A stretch of DNA of 64,000 bases from Harmonia axyridis. Lineage: Eukaryota; Arthropoda; Insecta; Coleoptera; Coccinellidae. This document shows, piece after piece, positions 53,176 through 64,000 of the stretch. The stretch covers positions 436,501 to 500,500 of the forward strand of contig NC_059504.1 in NCBI RefSeq assembly GCF_914767665.1, written 5' to 3'. The notes under the pieces were generated by a model. That model ran no database searches. It saw nothing but the letters and a program-made list of their open reading frames with translations, and had not been told where the DNA came from. The position numbers were made by a program, and so were the translations under genes. Each line of letters opens with the position of its first letter. The stretch's first letter is position 1.

Positions 53176-53672
53176 AGAAGGCATTTTATTCAGCTTTTAT
53201 TGAAGAGAATTATTAAAAATATTTAATTATTTGCTTCCAGACTATCAATGCAGTTCATCCTATATGTATATGAAGTATATATTATAATATTATATGAAAT
53301 TTATAACTTAATCTAAGAATTAAGACAGTATAATAGGTAGTTGAACACTAAAGAAAGATTTTGTTTAATATTTTTTGTAATTATGAAAGAAATAGTAAAG
53401 GTATCAAGTGTATCGAATATTAAGTAGTTATTTTTCTATTAATAAAATTGTTGTTTTCACTTAACTGTTTTTATTAATTTTTTTCAAGAATGTAGATGAA
53501 TATCAGTGAAAATCTCAAACTGTATAATTGACAGTTACGTATCTTTATGAACGTGATAAATAATTTAAAAAAAAATTCTTCAAAATTCTAAAGTTATAAC
53601 TTTATTGATAAACTTAGGAAATGTAAAAAATTCATTGAGTGACAATGGATAAATATACTGAATAATTTTCCA

Positions 53673-55173
53673 TCAAATTTTGAAATTCGACATAGGTAGT
53701 CCTTTGGTACCTAACCCAGTAATTTTGTAAATACTTCCATGATCTGGAGGATTCAGAACAACGCCATCTACCAAAAATTTTGCGGAAGTAACGTAAAGTT
53801 CATCTAAATTGGCTCCTCCCCAAGCTACTGAAGTAACCTATAAAAATAAATTGAAGAAATGGTCGCAAAAATACCGAATATTTGAATTACCTGTTTGGCT
53901 GGTAGCGATATTGTGTCTAAGAGAGTTTCTGGCGTTTTCGAGTCGATTTTGATGATTTGGTATCCGTTGAAGCAAGCTACCCACAAATTTTCATCCTCAT
54001 CTATCGTCATGCCATCTGGTAAGCCTCCCTTTTGACTTTCGCCAAAGGTAAATAGTGTTCTTCTATTTGCTAAAAAAAATCGTTAATGAAGTGTTATCCA
54101 ATTTTTTTAATGCTGTGTCTTAAACTTACAAATTTCCCCATTAGTAATGTCGAAGTCGAGCTGATCAACAGTTCCTTTCATAGAATCTATATAGAAGAGT
54201 TTCTTATTGTCCTTACTCCAAGCAAGACCATTTGAAATCCCAATTTGGTTGAAATGTTTCTTCAGTTTTCTATCTGAATAACTGTAGAAAGATCCCATGT
54301 TTGGTTTAACGTTACCATTTATTTTTTCTACTCCCATTGTTCCTTTAAAGAAAATGTTTGAAGAGAAATCTAATATGAATACAATTGCTAGATGGTCTAG
54401 ACAGTCTAGATGGCGACACATATACCCATCGATAAGATGTTTTACCGAACTCCACACTTTTAAAAGTGTAAGCGAAAAATATAAAGTAATATCATAGTAT
54501 AATATACTATGGTAATATAAAAGACTGTAAGTGCAGGTCTTACTTCGAGAATAATCGAATTTTTTTAATTTACCTGCCCATAATCTTCCTGTTGTGTCAC
54601 ATTTGGCATCGTTCAGCCTATTTTCCATACTTTCTGGAGACTGGTGGTCAACTTCCGAAAGCATTTTCATTTCTTCAACTGTTTCACTTTCACCGTCCCA
54701 AGTAACAAAAACAATATGCCTTCCTAAACCTACAACAAATTTATTTTTCTCTCCTTCCACAGGAATTATGAAGGAAACGTAGGTATCTGAAACAAAGTTA
54801 CAAAACACATAAAAAAAATTTAGTTACACACAATGAAAAAACCAAATGTGAATTGGCCCCCAAAGTAAAAACTTAAGAGCGACAAATTGGTGAATGCGCG
54901 ATCCCAGTTTTCTAAGAAGATTATTTACATCTTCCTTTGCAATTCTCAATTTAATATTAACCGTTCAAAATCATCAGTGGCGTGCTTTAAGGTTGATTGA
55001 TATTATTCTTGCTTACCAAAATGGGCTTTAGTGTGTTTTTTCTTGGATGGATCATATTTGTTGATGGTTTTGGAGAATATATCCACGAAGTAAAGAGATT
55101 GAGAGGCAATATCCCAGTGTGGTCCCTCTCCTAGTTCTATATTTTCAACAACTCTTTCAATTTTAGGTGCCAT
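53673..55173 (-). CDS. regucalcin / SMP30-like protein, 5 coding exons
   Basis: Members are six-bladed beta-propeller, metal-dependent lactonases; in insects regucalcin-like proteins are linked to calcium handling, cold response and luciferin recycling (family knowledge). Exons are 55017-55173, 54574-54786, 54130-54342, 53891-54069 and 53673-53837, joining to 927 bp (308 residues). Metal-site motifs appear in order: LGEGPHWD (Glu), ENRLNDAKCDTTGRLWAGTM (Asn), GISNGLAWS (Asn) and GGLPDGMTIDEDENLWVA (Asp). An acceptor (TTTCTGTTGCAG) ends about 8 bp upstream of the ATG, so at least one non-coding first exon lies upstream. Confidence 0.93.
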
Positions 55174-55181
55174 GTTTCAAT

Positions 55182-58100
55182 CTGCAACAGAAATGAATAT
55201 GAAAATATTAATTGCGTTTTGCATTCATGTTGAATCATTCAAATTGTTATGATCCTATGTTTATTACCATGAACGACTTCCTTAGTACCATAATAAAAAT
55301 TTATATTGGTATAAACTATTTATATGAAAAACACTGAAATTTTTTGCTTGCATTAGAAATTATCATAATTTGAATAGGATATCTGATAATTTCCAATGTT
55401 TAGAGTTGAATTTCACGTTGGAGTTCTTCATTTAGCACAAGCTCAAAGAACAACATGTTTACAATTCAATTGAACTTCCCTCTGATAAAGCCCTATGTAT
55501 TTATTACTAAAACCACTGATGGAATCGTCAGTATGACAACTCAATGGTCCCTGCCATATACACCCTCCAGATCTATAGCATAATCTATGATTTTCAAAAC
55601 TTACTGTCCGTTTGTAACCGTCATCTATTCAGGAAAGAGTTAGTTGTATTAATTTGAAAACACACAAAATTGTTTCGATCTTATATCTCAATCTATATAT
55701 TTACCTTTATTCAAATTTCCAATAATAAATATTATTAATAAAATATTTCTAATGTTGATTCAACTCTTTTTTTTTTCGTAAATACGTAATAAGGAAATTT
55801 CAAACAGTTGTTAGTGTGGTATGAATAAAAATGTAGGATCTATTTTTTAAGATCATCAAACAAAAACTTCAATGTTAGATATCAAATTTCAATTGATCTA
55901 CTTTTTTATCTATAGAAACAGTTGTTTTTCCTACTGAATTAAGCGTATTTCGTACAAATAAAACTTGAGTTTAGTGATAACGCAATACGTTACTTATCAA
56001 TGATATATCTACCAAACTTCAGGGTCGGCTTCATACAAATTTTAATTCTAACCCAATTTTATTTCGGAACTTATTTGTGTTTTATAGAATCCGATTTTCT
56101 TTTTTAAGCTTTTCTGGGAAAATAAGAGAGCTATTTGCTATTCAATATGAAATGTTCAATGTGTAGAAAATACATAAAAAAATTGATTTCTGAGTACGAG
56201 GTGCATCTACTAATGTCCATTTTTTCTTTCAATTTAATTATAAGTTCACGATGTCCAACGACAAACATAAGTCAATTTTTATCATTAACATTATAGCTAT
56301 GACTAAAACGTGGATTCAAAAAGAAAAAATTAGCCTCAGAATTGCTTCAATTGTTTCTACGACAGAACGTATTTATAGTTACTAATTATGGGTAATATTG
56401 CATAAGGCTTTTTGTTGATGCATTGAAATTATCGCATTACTCATTGAAGCGTAACAACGATATTGAATGTCGAAGGTATAATTATTGACGAAACAAAGAT
56501 TATAGATTTTATTTTGAAAATACACGAGCAACTGGAACATTGGTACGTCTATTGTATGGTTTCAACAGGCCTGCATAATTATCTTTATTGACATTTTTAC
56601 AGGAAAAATAGTTAAGAGGTGCAAAATTAATGATTTCCCAGAAATATTGTCTTTTTAAAGAATTTTCTCAAAATAGTTTGAACACCTTTATACAAGAAAT
56701 AGCTGTTTCAATGTAACATTCAGGAAGAATCCTTCAAAAAAGTGAATTGGTGAAAAATGGTGACAATCCAGAATGAACATAATTGAAGTGAATTGAGAAG
56801 CTGAAGGCCTTTTTAGTACAGTATTTCCAGTGAAAAAAACTATCGAAAAATGAAATAAATTCATAATCTCCTCTGAAATTTTAATAAATCAGTTCTTCCG
56901 TCATCGAAAGCTTCACATAATATTCAATATAAAATCGGTTGCAGTACCGTATTGATCTTCATAGGTCAAAAACCCAATCAATGTATTTCGAAGGCTAAAA
57001 TTTCTATGATTGAATTTAAAAAATCATATCTCGAAAACTATTCGACTTAAAACCATGAAATTTGAAACCTACATGGCGACAATAATAATGAACAAAATAT
57101 ATTCTTTGTAAAGTCACAGCCACGATAGTTTTGCAGTAAAGAATTTTTGGGAATTTATTTTTCGTTCCACTGAATAGTAGAATGGAATGTCCTAGTAATT
57201 GACTATTCAAATTGAGTAATTTCTTCTAATAACACCTCCCTTATAAATATAAATAAACACAGAAATAAATACTCACTCTTCTTTTTTTTTCCAATTCAAA
57301 TTTTCCAATTTTGTTATTTCCACTCTAAGAGTAGCCACACACTTGGGAGTCTCTAAAGCAATGAGAGTGTCAGTTCATATTATATTGTTGATTCTCATCC
57401 ATATCGTTCAAAGTACGCTCACCTCCAAATTAACCAAATCGAAGGTTAACTACAACAAGTTTATATCTTGACTTGAGATTGTTACAGATTGGTGAAATCA
57501 AGATGAAGAACTTTCCTGATAACTCGGAAGAGCACTGGATTTTTTTTCGTGATAATAAAAATTCACATTTCACTTGCATTAGCTACATAATGGATGCGAT
57601 ACTTTATGATTCGTTGTAACCTTGGCTGGATTGAATAACGAGCAGGAGCGTAATTAGCACTTATGACCATTATTCAAATTTAATTACTGAAACATCGCTA
57701 ATTAGTTAAGACTGTATCACACATGGTTGAAGAGTAGTATATCGTTTTGTTTATTAAAAATTGTTATATTGATGCTAACAAATATAACAATGCTGAAAAA
57801 AAGGGAGCATAAAAAATTAATTCGTCTGGGATTTAAATAGTAAATACCTACATTCAGTTTTTTATTAGCCACTGATTTAATTACGTTTGGGTGGTTAACA
57901 TTCACTGCGTTTATTTTATCTGATGAAATTATTTTATTGTTTCATCACTTTCACCATTTCTGTAGTGAATTTCAACAATTTCAATCAGTTGTTGAAGCGT
58001 GTATCATTCCATTTTTAGTAATGGTGTATTTTTTACTTATCAATTGTCAAAAGATGACAACTTTCCAGATAGCGGGCTATTAAAAATGAAATCTCTTATT

Positions 58101-60755
58101 GGAAAACCCTATAGTTCACTGGAATTCCAAATCATAATTCAGTAAATATCGTTCTACGAGTCTACTAAAAACAAACAAAAAATACGGTTGAATAATTATA
58201 AAATCAAGGCAGCAAATATAACCTTGCCAGAAGAACATTTCCCTATTTTTGAATATCAGGCATTGACCTTAAAGAATTCTTTTTAATCGGTCATTGATTT
58301 CAAGACAATATTCTTGAATGTTTACGTTTTTTCTCCTATAAGACTTAATAATTTTTTTACATATCAAGGCTGGATATTTTTCGATTAATTATTTCTCATT
58401 ATCCTTTTGAATTTATTGGTTATATCTTCCGTTATTGTAGATATAATTTAAATGGGTATAACCTTGATACAATTCTAACCTATTTTCGAGTTTTGTTTTT
58501 AGTATTATCAGTTTTTTTATTTTTTCTTATTTTTATGTTATTATTTCTGGTCATATATTCGCCGTAAATCTACTGTATTCGATAACTAAAAAGTATCGCA
58601 CTTGGAGAATGAATCTTTATCTCGAATTGTCGGAAATTAAAATGCATCTTTGAATATAAGGTCAGTTATTCCGATAACTTTTGAATCATTTTTGTTGAAT
58701 ATAATTCAATTGATCTATTTCCGACCAAACTATGTGACATTGAAATAATCATCGCTAGCAATACATCAGGATCGTATTAGGAGAGATATATACGATGTTT
58801 AATATTTTTGAAATCAGGAAAAAAAATAGCACAAAAATCTAGTGTTCTCTTTTGAAAAAACATAACATTGTGTCATAGATTCGTACTTAGAAACCCTGTT
58901 AAAAGTACTTGCACACCAATGGATTCTACGTAAGAAGTGCCTTTATAACGTTTTAATTTCAGAGCTCTATCATCAATATTAGCGGAGATATGAATTTTTC
59001 GATTTAGCCATTTTTCCAATTTTCGCTTATAACTTGAGAACAAAAGAGGGTGGCCAAAAATACTAGTCTTGCTAATTTTCAATAAAAGAGAACGAGAATG
59101 GGGTATCAGATTTTGTCTATTTCCTCTGGTTTGAAAGTTGTAGAGCTAATACTACGAAATTTGCCCACCCTGTACAGTTCTTCATTGACTGTAACTAAAA
59201 AATTTGGATTTTTTCTCAAATTGTTCTACAATACGATAAATAGTGAGTCGAATAAGAGTTGAAGAGTGAGAAGAAGAAGAAGAAGAAGATCTTCCATGGT
59301 TAAGTTGCATAACCTACCGAACCCAAATGACATAATTAATGTCAAAATAAGACACAGTGTTGCCATAATAACCATTTCAATAATCCCCGGTATAAACTTA
59401 CGAAAGAAATTCGCGATAAAGTTTTCAAACTTATCGAGGATTTATTTGATGTTATCGAACCCCCTCATTCAAATTTGAGCCTTTGTTTGTTGTCACGAAG
59501 CAAAACGTTTCAATTCTAAAGATATTAACCCCGCGAATCTATATTAAGAATTCCAATTAATTGACTTCTATTCATAAACCTACCTCATATTACAGAAAAA
59601 TTGGTCACGTTGTCCAAAGCGTGTAAGGGTTGCTCTTGCTCATGTGCCACACTGTCTTGCTTCTACTCACGCGGATGTGGTAGCTTTGAGGTTCTCTTCT
59701 CTGTCGATGTGAAGAGGGTGTTATACTTTAAGGGTTCAAGGGAAGTTTCAGTTCTCTTGGTCAATCGCAGTGATCAAGTCTGTTGATAACCGCGATATTT
59801 GAAAAAAAAGATTAATTCATGCTCTGAAGAGGATTCGACTGATTGATTGTAAGTAGACTTGAAACTTTTCAATTTCGATGAATTTGTGAATTGACTCATA
59901 GTTGATATTAATAATCAAAACAGATTGTTAACTCTTTAGGATAATTTAAAATTATTGAATGAATATGTTCGAACAATTATATTTGTCTGTTTATTCACTC
60001 TTGAAATGCACCCGAAAAGTTCAAATCTACGAATTATTCTTCAACAAAACAAAAGATGCGTAACAGAATTAAAGCTTTTATTTTCGTAATACCTGAAAAC
60101 AGTTTTTTGATCTTATGGCATAACAAGCTCTCATGTAAATGCAAAACGAAGTACCCATATTGTTGTAATATATCGAGTGAAATAAAACAAGATAATAGCT
60201 TGTTCATTTATGCGCCAATTGTACACTTGAAGACCACAAAACTGTTTTTAGTTAAAGGTAAGGTGTGATTCATTATGATGTCATTGTTGTCGGTTAGTTT
60301 GTCTGGAGAGGAGTTATGATGCTACGATCCTCTTGAATTGTGTAATTTTTCTCGATACTGGAATTTTGTCCATTGAATAACTTAATCGCTGCATTCGAGA
60401 TCTAAACCTACTACCTATGTTAAGCTTCTCGCTTCGTTAGGCAATTATCATGATGAATCGTTTGAGACCATTGCCGGCGCTCAATTCGAAAAATACAGAT
60501 ATTGACGAATTGATACTGCGCCAAAAAATGAACTCAAATAGTTACTTTTTAGTTCATCGATAAGATTCGTTTTTAAGTTGAGTAGAACTTATGTAACAGA
60601 TTGTGTAATAGGTAAGTGATAAATGGTAGCTGACCAAAAGCAGCAACTTATCGTCGATTAGCTCTGTTTAACCCTTTCACTACCGAAATGAAAATATGAA
60701 AATTAAAATTTTTCTATTTGGTATGTAGACATTTCAATTTCATGAAACTTCTAAC
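55182..60755. other. AT-rich non-coding region upstream of regucalcin
   Basis: No protein gene is recognised in 5.5 kb. The non-coding first exon of the regucalcin gene should lie here. One candidate is a less AT-rich segment at about 59660-59790, which on the minus strand ends in CATCCGC followed by the strong donor GTGAGT near 59675. This is only a suggestion. A repeat-like end CACCCTGTACAG lies near 59166. The remainder shows nothing definite. Confidence 0.4.
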
Positions 60756-61692
60756 GGGTGTTTTTTTCGAGGTATATTACTTCAAGTTGGCATTACTGTT
60801 CAAGATGGCAACCGATTTAACAGCTGTCAAGTGATTTATTCTCAGTTTGGTTTGGCAATTCATCATGAATAGACTCACGCCTGAACAACGCTTGCAAATA
60901 GTGCAATTTTATTTCGAAAATAATGGTTCTGTGCGGAATACGTATTGCGCACTACGTCCATTTTATTTTGTTTAGCGATGAAGCGCACTTCTGGTTGAAT
61001 GGCTACCTAAACAAACGAAACTGCCGCATTTGGAGTGAAGCTAATCCTCTTGTGTACGTCGAAACACCGTTACATTCAGAAAAACTGACTGTTTGGTGCG
61101 CTTTATAGGCTGGTGGAATCATTGGTCCGTACTTCTTCAAAAACGATGATGGCCAGAACGTAACAGTCAATGGTGATCGGTATAGAGCCATGATTACTAA
61201 CCTTTTCATTCCTGAATTGAACAACCATGATGTCCAGGAGCTGTGGTTCCAACAAGACGACGCAACATGTCACACAACTCGTGCCACAATCGATTTATTG
61301 AAAGACACGTTTGGTGACCGCCTAATTTCACGTTTTGGACCTGTGAATTGGCCTCCAAGATCTTGTGATTTAACACCACTAGACTACTTTCTGCGGGGCT
61401 ATGTAAAGTCATTGGTCTATGCGGATAAGCCACAAACCCTTGACCATTTGGAAGAAAACATTCGCCGTGTTATTGCCGATATACGGCCACAAATGTTGGA
61501 AAAAGTAATCGAAAATTGGACGTCCAGATTGGACTATATCGGAGCCAGCCGTGGCGGTCATATGCCAGAAATCATATTTAAAATGTTATGCTACAAGATT
61601 TTCTTGCGGATAAATAAAATTCATGTCAATCGAATAATCCATCGTTGTTTTATTGCAATTTAAAGTTCTATAGCTCTAAAAAAAACACCCTT
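60756..61692 (+). mobile_element. rosa-like Tc1/mariner element, copy C
   Basis: This 937-bp copy runs from GGGTGTTTTTTTCGAGGTAT to CACCCTT, with TA following at 61693-61694. The N-terminus starts at MNRLTPEQRLQIVQFYFENN (about 60865). It has the same deletion junction and frame change as copy A. The catalytic part has SDEAHFWLNGYLNKRNCR, an in-frame TAG after LTVWCAL, then QQDDATCHTTRATIDLLKDT and a long intact tail to EIIFKM. It is the best preserved of the four copies but not functional. Confidence 0.9.
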
Positions 61693-62029
61693 TATATGGA
61701 TTATTTTCGATTTTTTTTTATTAATTTCAAATTTATATTCTCTATCTAAAATTTGTTAGTTTATCGTGAATCAACATAGTTCAATTGCAAAAATTTCCTC
61801 TTGAAAAATAACGGTAACGTTATCAAACTGTAAGAAAGATCTAAATATAAAAACACATTCTCTACACCGACGTTTTCTACACGTGAAATTCACCGATAGT
61901 TCTTCAGAAATAGTCACGTTATTATGAACGTGTCAATATTGAAAGAACGCGTGGAACCCTAATCAGATGATTTGGTTCGCTTGCCGCACAATGAATGAGA
62001 GTTTCGAGAGAGTTTTTTTATTTTTATTA

Positions 62030-62170
62030 TGTACAGGCTGTCCCAAATTCGATGGTCACTGAAAGCACCTCGAGAACTATAAGACTTGGAGGAATTCTTC
62101 ACGGACCTCTGATCTCTTTTTTTCAAATAATAAGATATCAGAAAGCAGATCGTAAATTTTCTAAGAATTA
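62030..62170 (+). repeat. scattered repeat fragment (GGCTGTCCCAAATTCGATGG family)
   Basis: TACAGGCTGTCCCAAATTCG is followed by GGTCACTGAAAG, GAACTATAAGACTTGGAGGA and CGGACCTCTGATCTCT. The same order occurs at 47165-47260, 45695-45790 and 16923-17000. Confidence 0.6.
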
Positions 62171-62194
62171 GAAAATTTGACCAAAATTTTCAAC

Positions 62195-62900
62195 ATTATT
62201 TTCGAAAATGTCAGTTTATAACCTATAATTTCTGAAATTAAGGTCACACGCCTAACTACAAGCTCTTTCTTGATATACGTGAATGAATAAATCCATAAAG
62301 AGGTATATTATTCCCAAGAAGGAACTTTTGATTTTCTCAAATCTTCTAGGGTATGGAAAATTTAAGAAAATTCGAAATTTTTGTGAAAAACTGTAAAAAT
62401 TGAATCTCTATCCAAAAATCGTTATATCTTCTGAAATATTCGTCACAGACCCCTCAAATAAAAACGTTTTTCGAAGATCGAGATCTGATCTTGAACATAG
62501 TGAGGTTTCGAGTGCATAGCTCACGTCCAGGAGAACTGGCAGTCTCGGGAAAATTATCTATATTTTTTAGAAAATTTCAAATTCTTGCCTATAATTTATG
62601 AAATAATGAACTAATTACCCAACTGTAATCATTTTCGTTAACTAAGTAACTGATTCAATCAATAAGGAGGTACAATATCGCCATAAAGCAGCCTTTATTT
62701 TTTTTTCAATTTTCTAAGGTCGATTTTTTTCGCTAGCATCGGTATATCTCCTAAAATACTAGTTACAGACCCCTCAAATAAAAACGTTTTTCGAATATCT
62801 AGCTATGATTTGAAACATGATGAAGTTTCCAAGCCATATCTCAAGTCCAAAAGAAAAGACAACCTCGAGAAAAATTATCTAATTTTGCTTCAAAATTAGA
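62195..62900 (+). repeat. two tandem copies of the CACAGACCCCTC repeat
   Basis: Units at about 62405-62600 and 62735-62890 share the CACAGACCCCTCAAATAAAA word or its close variant (A/G)TTACAGACCCCTC, AAAACGTTTTTCGAA, TGAAACATGATGAAGTTTC and CCTCGAGAAA-type ends. A further fragment (TTTATAACCTATAATTTCTG) starts near 62216. This is the family seen at 13.7 and 35.3 kb. Confidence 0.7.
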
Positions 62901-62910
62901 CCCCTCAAAA

Positions 62911-63427
62911 AACGAAACGAAAAATATTCCTGAAACCAATGCTATTATATATGTTCATTACAGCACTGTTCTCAGAACTGTAATGAACACATTACGATAC
63001 TGAAATAGAGAAATAAGTTTTTTGTGTGCAAAACCTCTCATTTTGATGTAATCGTATAAAAATCTGATACATGTACATGTATTCATAAAGAATTTCACGA
63101 TTTTGCGGTAGTTGAGTTGACAGTTTTCATCTGAATGATTGCCTAAGAAATCGATCCACTTTATATCTGGTACAAAACGAATGAACCGAAAGAAGTTGCT
63201 GTCAATATCATTGCCTGTGAAAATGAGCCATCACGTTATTCGCCTCGTGAAAATTTTAATCCATAATCGCAGCAGTTTAACCTTCTCTCGTTATGAAACA
63301 AACGCTTATAACTTTAAATAATGAGAAATAAGTTCATTTACATCTAACCCTTCGCTCAATCAGTCCACGGCATAACCAGAAAAAACACATTTTTTTTCGA
63401 ATATTCGACTTTATTCATCAACACATA
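62911..63427. other. no gene recognised
   Basis: AT-rich DNA between the tandem repeat and the last rosa-like copy. Only chance ORFs are present. Confidence 0.5.
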
Positions 63428-64000
63428 AAAGGTGTTTTTTTAGAGCTATAGAACTTTAAATTGCAATAAAACAACGATGGATTATTCGATTGACATGAAT
63501 TTTATTTATCCGCAAGATAATCTTGTGGCATTACATTTTAAATATGATTTCTGACATATGACCGCCACGGCTGGCTCGGATGGAGTCCAATCTGGACGTC
63601 CAATTTTCTATGACTTTTTCCAACATTTGTGGCCGTATATCGGCAATAACACGGCGAATGTTGTCTTCCAAATGGTCAAGGGTTTGCGGCTTATCCGTAT
63701 AGACCAATGACTTTACATAGACCCACAGAAAGTAGTCTAGCGGTGTTAAATCACAAGATCTTGGAGGGCAATTTACAGGTCCAAAACGTGAAATTAGGCG
63801 GTCGTCAAACGTGTCTTTCAATAAATCGATTATGGCACAAGCTGTGTGACATGTTGCGCCGTCTTGTTGGAACCAAAGCTCCTAGACATCATGGTTGTTC
63901 AATTCAGGAATGAAAAAGTTAGTAATCATGGTTTTATACCGATCACCATTGACTGTAACGTTCTGGCCATAATCGTTTTTGAAGAAGTACGGACAAATGA
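63428..64000 (-). mobile_element. rosa-like Tc1/mariner element, copy D, cut by the window end
   Basis: It starts TAAAAGGTGTTTTTTTAGAG (one change from the family end) with TA at 63426-63427. The minus strand encodes the transposase C-terminal half from EIIFKM back through TPLDYFLWVYVKSLVY, KDTFDDRLISRFGPV and QQDGATCHTA to NGD, and leaves the window near FFKND. The deletion junction lies outside the window, so its state cannot be seen. Confidence 0.88.

Noticed and set aside
59601..59786. 61-codon Cys-rich ORF
   Set aside because: The cysteines cluster near the start only, there is no signal peptide, and the segment is a better candidate for a non-coding first exon on the opposite strand.

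Overview
The window is eukaryotic nuclear DNA from an insect. The evidence is spliced genes with GT/AG introns, both bursicon subunit genes (arthropod moulting neurohormone), a short run of insect-type telomere repeat, and many mariner/Tc1, rosa-like, hAT and non-LTR transposon remnants. A beetle is the most likely source, but that is an inference from overall protein resemblance.

Layout. 1-4.6 kb is transposon debris: a mariner relic, then a rosa-like DNA element carrying a nested non-LTR retrotransposon. 7.3-30.3 kb (minus strand) is the complete proteasome gene Psmd1/Rpn2. Its 14 coding exons join to 3,006 bp with no stop. Introns 9 and 10 (about 7.7 and 10.5 kb) hold most of the repeats: a 153-bp satellite, nested inverted repeats, a SINE-like tRNA head, MITEs and relic reverse transcriptases. 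31.7-37.2 kb holds bursicon alpha (burs) and bursicon beta (pburs), both minus strand, with a plus-strand SWI5-like DNA-repair gene between them. 38.5-43.8 kb is a ZC3H10-type CCCH zinc-finger gene. A complete Na+/K+-ATPase beta-subunit gene lies inside its third coding intron on the opposite strand. 44.8-49.5 kb holds two divergent SH3BGR-family paralogues separated by a roughly 1-kb palindromic hairpin array. 50.1-53.2 kb is the ESCRT-III regulator IST1. 53.7-55.2 kb (minus) is a regucalcin/SMP30 gene. 55.2-64 kb is AT-rich non-coding DNA with two more rosa-like copies.

The genes do not form one pathway. The one functional pair is burs/pburs, whose products form the heterodimeric hormone that drives cuticle tanning and wing expansion. 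All multi-exon models were assembled by hand from splice signals and frame continuity. Each joins to a multiple of three, except pburs, which carries one extra base in its signal-peptide exon.

The most unusual structures are the palindromic array at 47.2-48.2 kb and the inverted-repeat cluster built on GACGCGTC at 18.1-18.6 kb, which shares its core with the satellite at 10.5 kb.
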